Source: UBA10649 sp965278945 (GTDB lineage Bacteria; Actinomycetota; Actinomycetes; S36-B12). From it: a stretch of DNA of 64,000 nt. Of the stretch, positions 60,728-64,000 are shown piece after piece; position 1 is the stretch's first letter; every line of letters begins with the position of its first letter. The stretch lies in the NCBI GenBank assembly GCA_965278945.1, contig OZ257128.1, forward strand, positions 2,108,001 through 2,172,000. Reading direction: 5' to 3'. Under the pieces are notes generated by a model. That model was given only the letters and a program-made list of their open reading frames with translations. It did no database searches and was not told where the DNA came from. Both the position numbers and the translations under genes were made by a program.

Positions 60728-62425
60728 ATGGAACCAAAGTCCCAACAGATCGGTGAGTTTCAGCTCGAGGTTCACCGGACCCTCGAAGCTCCTGCTGACC
60801 TACAAGAGTTGGGCCGCCGGTACTGGAAGCTCAGCGGGATAAACCAGGAGAACAACTCCCCCGTTTGGCTCGAGCCGGTCAACAGCCTCCACTACGAGGA
60901 TTGGGGATCGCAGCCAGGAGTCGTTGCTTCGGCGGGGATGGTGGCCTCGATTCCCAACTTCCCGTGCCCGGGCTGCGGCGGCACCCTCTCACTAACCTCT
61001 CGGGACGCACTCCGCAAGTTTCTCCTTGGGCAACAGATTCGTTGCCACAGCTGCACCCCGAACTTCGAGAAGACCTTGCTTAAGGTGCTCGACCCGAAGA
61101 CTCTGGCGCGCCGCGAGCAGGCAGCGGCGAACGCCGCAGCAAGAATGCGCGAGTTTGAAGCGAAACAGCAACTCGTACGCGATCGGCAGGAGGCGCTGCG
61201 CTTGGCGCACCCGCCCGTGGCTGACGCTGACTACACGCTCATCTCGGACGCGGACGTTGTGGTCAGGATCGCAACTCTCGCTCTACTGACCAACTGTGGA
61301 GGCTTCGACCCGATCCCTTCGATCGCGGATGCCTCTTTGAGTTTGGCACCTGACGACGATCGGACGAGCGACGAGATCGCTTCGATCATCGGCTCGGGGT
61401 TGCTGCGTTGCCACGTGAGTTCGCCACTGGACGCTTTCGTCTGGGAGACGTCCGCAGAGGGAGCCGAGACCGGCATCCTCACTACCAGTTACTACCCCGT
61501 CAGAATGAAGTTGTATGCGCCATTCGACGCCGATCCAGTCAAAGGTGCGAAAGACCTGGTTCAGATGCTTCGCGCGAGCTTGGATCTCGAACTGCTGGAC
61601 GGCGATGAGCAATACGAGCTCGTTCAGCTCGCTGAAGAGTTAGTCGCCGCCGAGGGTCTCCGCTACTTCCAATACCAGCTCTCCCGCCACCAACTCGCCG
61701 CCGTCAGCGACCCACACGCATTGCGCCTATCCGCCATGCTCCTGCATGCGGCGCAGCACTTCTGCTTGGGACATGTCTACTCGATGGCCTGGTCCGCCGT
61801 GAGCGCTGCCACCAATCAATCAGCGCGCGTCCCTCAGATGTCACTGAAGAATGTGACCACGTACGCCGTGAATTCGCTTGAACGCAAGATTCAGTGGTTC
61901 ATTGATCATCCAAGTGAACTTCTCGAGCCCTATGACCTCCTTGATCAGGTCAAGCTCTCCGCAATGACGCGAACGTTGTACTACTCAGTGTTCGGCGTGG
62001 ATCCCCGCACGGGCGAGCCCGCCAAGTTGCGACAGATTCTCCCAAGGCCTCGGGATGAAGTCTTACGTAGCACGTGTTCGGTCAACATCGAAACGATCGC
62101 TAAGACAATAGAGTTGCTAAGCGAGAGTTCCGAGGTATGGCCGCCGAAAGTATTTCGCGAAGCTCTCGCAAGTGTCGCAGCGGAGGATGCACCTCCGTGT
62201 GCACGGACCTGCGCCCATACTCAGTTGAGGCGGACCGCGGAAGCACTGTTGGGTATCTACGACAGGATCACTGCGGCAAGCGGCCCAGGTCCAGCATTCG
62301 CAATGACGATGGAGTTCTTGCCGATGCTCAACCGCCCGCGTCCTGAGTACTCTGGGGAGGACAGAATCGGCGACCTCGTGATGGCTTCGATTGCTGACCA
62401 AGTCCGACTGCGGCGCGGTGCCTAG
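60728..62425 (+). CDS. Large protein of unknown family with zinc ribbon
   Basis: A 565-residue protein. Residues about 78-110 form a zinc ribbon (NFPCPGCGGTLSLTSRD ... IRCHSC). A coiled coil follows (LARREQAAANAAARMREFEA KQQLVRDRQ in two stretches), and the rest is alpha-helical without recognisable catalytic motifs (ELVQLAEELVAAEGLRYFQY, HFCLGHVYSMAWSAVSAATN). It may be a sensor or adaptor. It sits between the protease and the DUF262 gene on the same strand. No homology could be assigned by eye. Confidence 0.65.
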   Translation: MEPKSQQIGEFQLEVHRTLEAPADLQELGRRYWKLSGINQENNSPVWLEPVNSLHYEDWGSQPGVVASAGMVASIPNFPCPGCGGTLSLTSRDALRKFLLGQQIRCHSCTPNFEKTLLKVLDPKTLARREQAAANAAARMREFEAKQQLVRDRQEALRLAHPPVADADYTLISDADVVVRIATLALLTNCGGFDPIPSIADASLSLAPDDDRTSDEIASIIGSGLLRCHVSSPLDAFVWETSAEGAETGILTTSYYPVRMKLYAPFDADPVKGAKDLVQMLRASLDLELLDGDEQYELVQLAEELVAAEGLRYFQYQLSRHQLAAVSDPHALRLSAMLLHAAQHFCLGHVYSMAWSAVSAATNQSARVPQMSLKNVTTYAVNSLERKIQWFIDHPSELLEPYDLLDQVKLSAMTRTLYYSVFGVDPRTGEPAKLRQILPRPRDEVLRSTCSVNIETIAKTIELLSESSEVWPPKVFREALASVAAEDAPPCARTCAHTQLRRTAEALLGIYDRITAASGPGPAFAMTMEFLPMLNRPRPEYSGEDRIGDLVMASIADQVRLRRGA

Positions 62426-62629
62426 GCGCAGCCGGCGTCGATGTTGGTTGCACAGCACTTGGGCATCGTGACTGTTCGGGGGTTTGAGTCCATCTCTTCA
62501 CATTGCTGCGCCGATCGAGATTCGTCAGAACCAACCGCCGAGCTCATCAGCTCGACGCGAAGGGACGTCTCCAATGCAGGGGATCAGCAGTAAAGGTCCA
62601 TACGCTTGGCCAACGGCGAAGGGGGCCCG

Positions 62630-64000
62630 GTGGACATCGAATCAAAGAGTCTGGCGCAGCTGATAGGAAACGACCAGCTCGTCATTCCCGCATACCAGCG
62701 ACCCTATGAGTGGGACGACGAACTGCTCGATGGACTCTGGGCCGACATAGGAGACTTGTACGAGGGAACCAACACCGGAAGCCACTACATGGGTGTTGTC
62801 GCTACCGCGAAGATTCCTCGCGATCCGGCCGAGTCCATCTCCGGCGATGTTGATTTCACTTTTCTAAAGAACGTGTGGGCCATTGTGGACGGTCAGCAGC
62901 GCCTGCTGACCCTTCTCCTTCTCCTTGCCGCGATTCGTGACTCCTCGCCTAAGTCCAATGCCTCGAACGAGATCTCGTCACTCCTCGTCGTGGGAAGCGC
63001 GAAAAGGAGACAGCCGCGTTTCGTCGGCCAAATCGAAGATCGCGAAGCCTTATCGGCGATCTTTCTTGCTGAGCCGGAAGCCCGTCAAACACGTTCACGC
63101 GTAGATGCCACGTACGAGTACTTCCTACGCCAGCTGAAGTTTGGGCGAGTCACATTCTTCGCACCCATAAAGAAGGAGCCAACGAAGCGATCAACGGTGC
63201 AGCGGATAGATCCTCGTAAGTTGAAGACGTTGGTCCTGGATCGCCTAACGTTGTCTGAGATGGTTCTGGACTCAGAGCTTCAGGCTCCTGTTGTCTTTGA
63301 AGCCATCAATGGGAAGCGACGGACCCTCGACGCAACGGACCTCCTCCGAAGCACGATCTTTGTTTCTCTGAATGACTTGGCACTGTTCACCTCTTCGTGG
63401 TCAATCGTCGAAGCAGAGTGTCGTGCTGCCCGGATTCCAGGCGCAAAAGTCGGAGTTCTACCACTCTTCGTCAGTTCCTATCTCAGTTCATTGGGCAGAA
63501 AGGTCACGCAGGACAAGGTTGCTGTCGAAATGGCCACGTTGCTGCTTGATGTAGCACCTCGAAGCCTCAGCCAGTCGAACCGAGCGAGGAGATCGCGCGC
63601 CTTCGTTGGAGAGCTAAGCGACGCCTTCCAAGACTTCAAGTTGTGCCACGAGAGCCGGTTCATCCAGGACGTGAGGAAGCCGAACGCGCAGATCAGGCGA
63701 CGCCTCGACAACATCACCATGCTTTCCGTCGGGCCTCCGCTTCCACTCCTGCTACTCCTATTGAGGTTCTTTCGCGCCAAGAAGATCAGTGAAGCGATCT
63801 TGGGAGACTGCGTAGCCGCCATAGAGAGCTATCTGGCGCGGAGAGTGCTGGCGGGTGTTCCCCAGCAGATGATGCGGTCGTTCCTCACTGACGTCACAGC
63901 CCATCTGATCGCCGAGTACGGCAACTCCTCACGCTTTGGGAAGGTCAGTGGCCAGCCAAATGCGCACACGTCGCAGATCACAGGAGCTCTGAAGGCACAG
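62630..64000 (+). CDS. DUF262 domain protein (GmrSD-type), 3' end outside window
   Basis: 457 codons from a GTG with AGGGGG upstream, still open at the window end. The DUF262 signatures are clear: NDQLVIPAYQRPYEWDDELL near residue 15 and NVWAIVDGQQRLLTLLLLLA near residue 85, the DGQQR nucleotide-binding/ParB-like motif. Further on, QAPVVFEAINGKRRTLDATD matches the conserved E-x-x-N-x-x-G region. In GmrSD and related defence proteins this domain hydrolyses NTPs and pairs with an HNH nuclease (DUF1524), which should lie beyond 64 kb. No ATG start exists. Confidence 0.85.
   Translation, partial: MDIESKSLAQLIGNDQLVIPAYQRPYEWDDELLDGLWADIGDLYEGTNTGSHYMGVVATAKIPRDPAESISGDVDFTFLKNVWAIVDGQQRLLTLLLLLAAIRDSSPKSNASNEISSLLVVGSAKRRQPRFVGQIEDREALSAIFLAEPEARQTRSRVDATYEYFLRQLKFGRVTFFAPIKKEPTKRSTVQRIDPRKLKTLVLDRLTLSEMVLDSELQAPVVFEAINGKRRTLDATDLLRSTIFVSLNDLALFTSSWSIVEAECRAARIPGAKVGVLPLFVSSYLSSLGRKVTQDKVAVEMATLLLDVAPRSLSQSNRARRSRAFVGELSDAFQDFKLCHESRFIQDVRKPNAQIRRRLDNITMLSVGPPLPLLLLLLRFFRAKKISEAILGDCVAAIESYLARRVLAGVPQQMMRSFLTDVTAHLIAEYGNSSRFGKVSGQPNAHTSQITGALKAQ

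Larger units (their letters stand above)
49469..64000. mobile_element. Integrative mobilisable element, left part
   Basis: Begins at attachment site 2 and runs past the window end. It encodes a tyrosine integrase, an excisionase-like protein, an XRE regulator and a MobF relaxase, then cargo with defence-like genes. No type IV secretion genes are seen, so mobilisation would need a helper element. The right end should carry the restored tRNA-Met. Confidence 0.7.

Overview
The window comes from a high-GC actinobacterial chromosome. Support for this: GC-rich coding sequence, a WhiB-type iron-sulphur regulator, a DUF4235 protein, phosphoketolase plus acetate kinase, and IS families typical of Actinobacteria. 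I cannot name the genus. Products were assigned by reading the translated sequences; no database search was possible.

Region 1 (1-35.6 kb) is ordinary chromosome. It holds the 3' part of a PEP-utilising phosphotransferase with an EthD/SRPBCC protein and a TetR regulator, an MFS exporter, and small conserved proteins. A stress and redox group follows: OsmC, two pirins, a nitroreductase with a palindromic operator, and a 1-Cys peroxiredoxin. Next come the phosphoketolase-acetate kinase shunt, an AidB-like acyl-CoA dehydrogenase, an orphan Vsr endonuclease and several secreted proteins (matrixin, S53 peptidase, RTX-repeat protein, repeat-rich protein, acid phosphatase). A tight five-gene operon at 24.6-29.7 kb encodes the lower meta-cleavage pathway (hydratase, acylating aldehyde dehydrogenase, aldolase, decarboxylase, semialdehyde dehydrogenase), turning 2-hydroxymuconate-type intermediates into pyruvate and acetyl-CoA. 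Beside it lies a divergent DUF2075 helicase/nuclease and MazG-like pair that looks defence-related.

Region 2 (35.7-49.5 kb) is a genomic island bounded by two identical 46-bp copies of the 3' end of a tRNA-Met gene, each beside a strong hairpin terminator. A third, degenerate tRNA-Met-like site lies inside at 45.2-45.3 kb, so the island appears to be stacked. Cargo is toxin-antitoxin and defence material, much of it damaged: an AbiE pair with an apparently leaderless promoter, a restriction-type nuclease cut by an IS3 element, a NERD protein followed by a frameshifted chaperone-like gene, a convergent HigB/XRE pair, a TacAT pair, and an RHH antitoxin whose toxin has an amber codon. IS21, IS256, IS110 and another transposase are layered through it.

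Region 3 (49.5 kb to the window end) is the left part of a second element using the same tRNA-Met site. It carries a tyrosine integrase, an excisionase-like protein, two small unknown proteins, an XRE regulator with a palindromic operator, and a MobF relaxase-helicase preceded by an unusual T-rich tract and hairpin (candidate oriT or leader). It looks like an integrative and mobilisable element. Its cargo is a WhiB regulator, a two-gene operon of a membrane protein and an SPL-like radical SAM enzyme, a GNAT, a trypsin-like protease, a 565-residue protein of unknown family, and a DUF262 (GmrSD-type) protein running off the window. The intact tRNA-Met and the right boundary should lie beyond 64 kb. 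The most likely places for an undescribed system are 56.2-58.5 kb and 59.5-64 kb.
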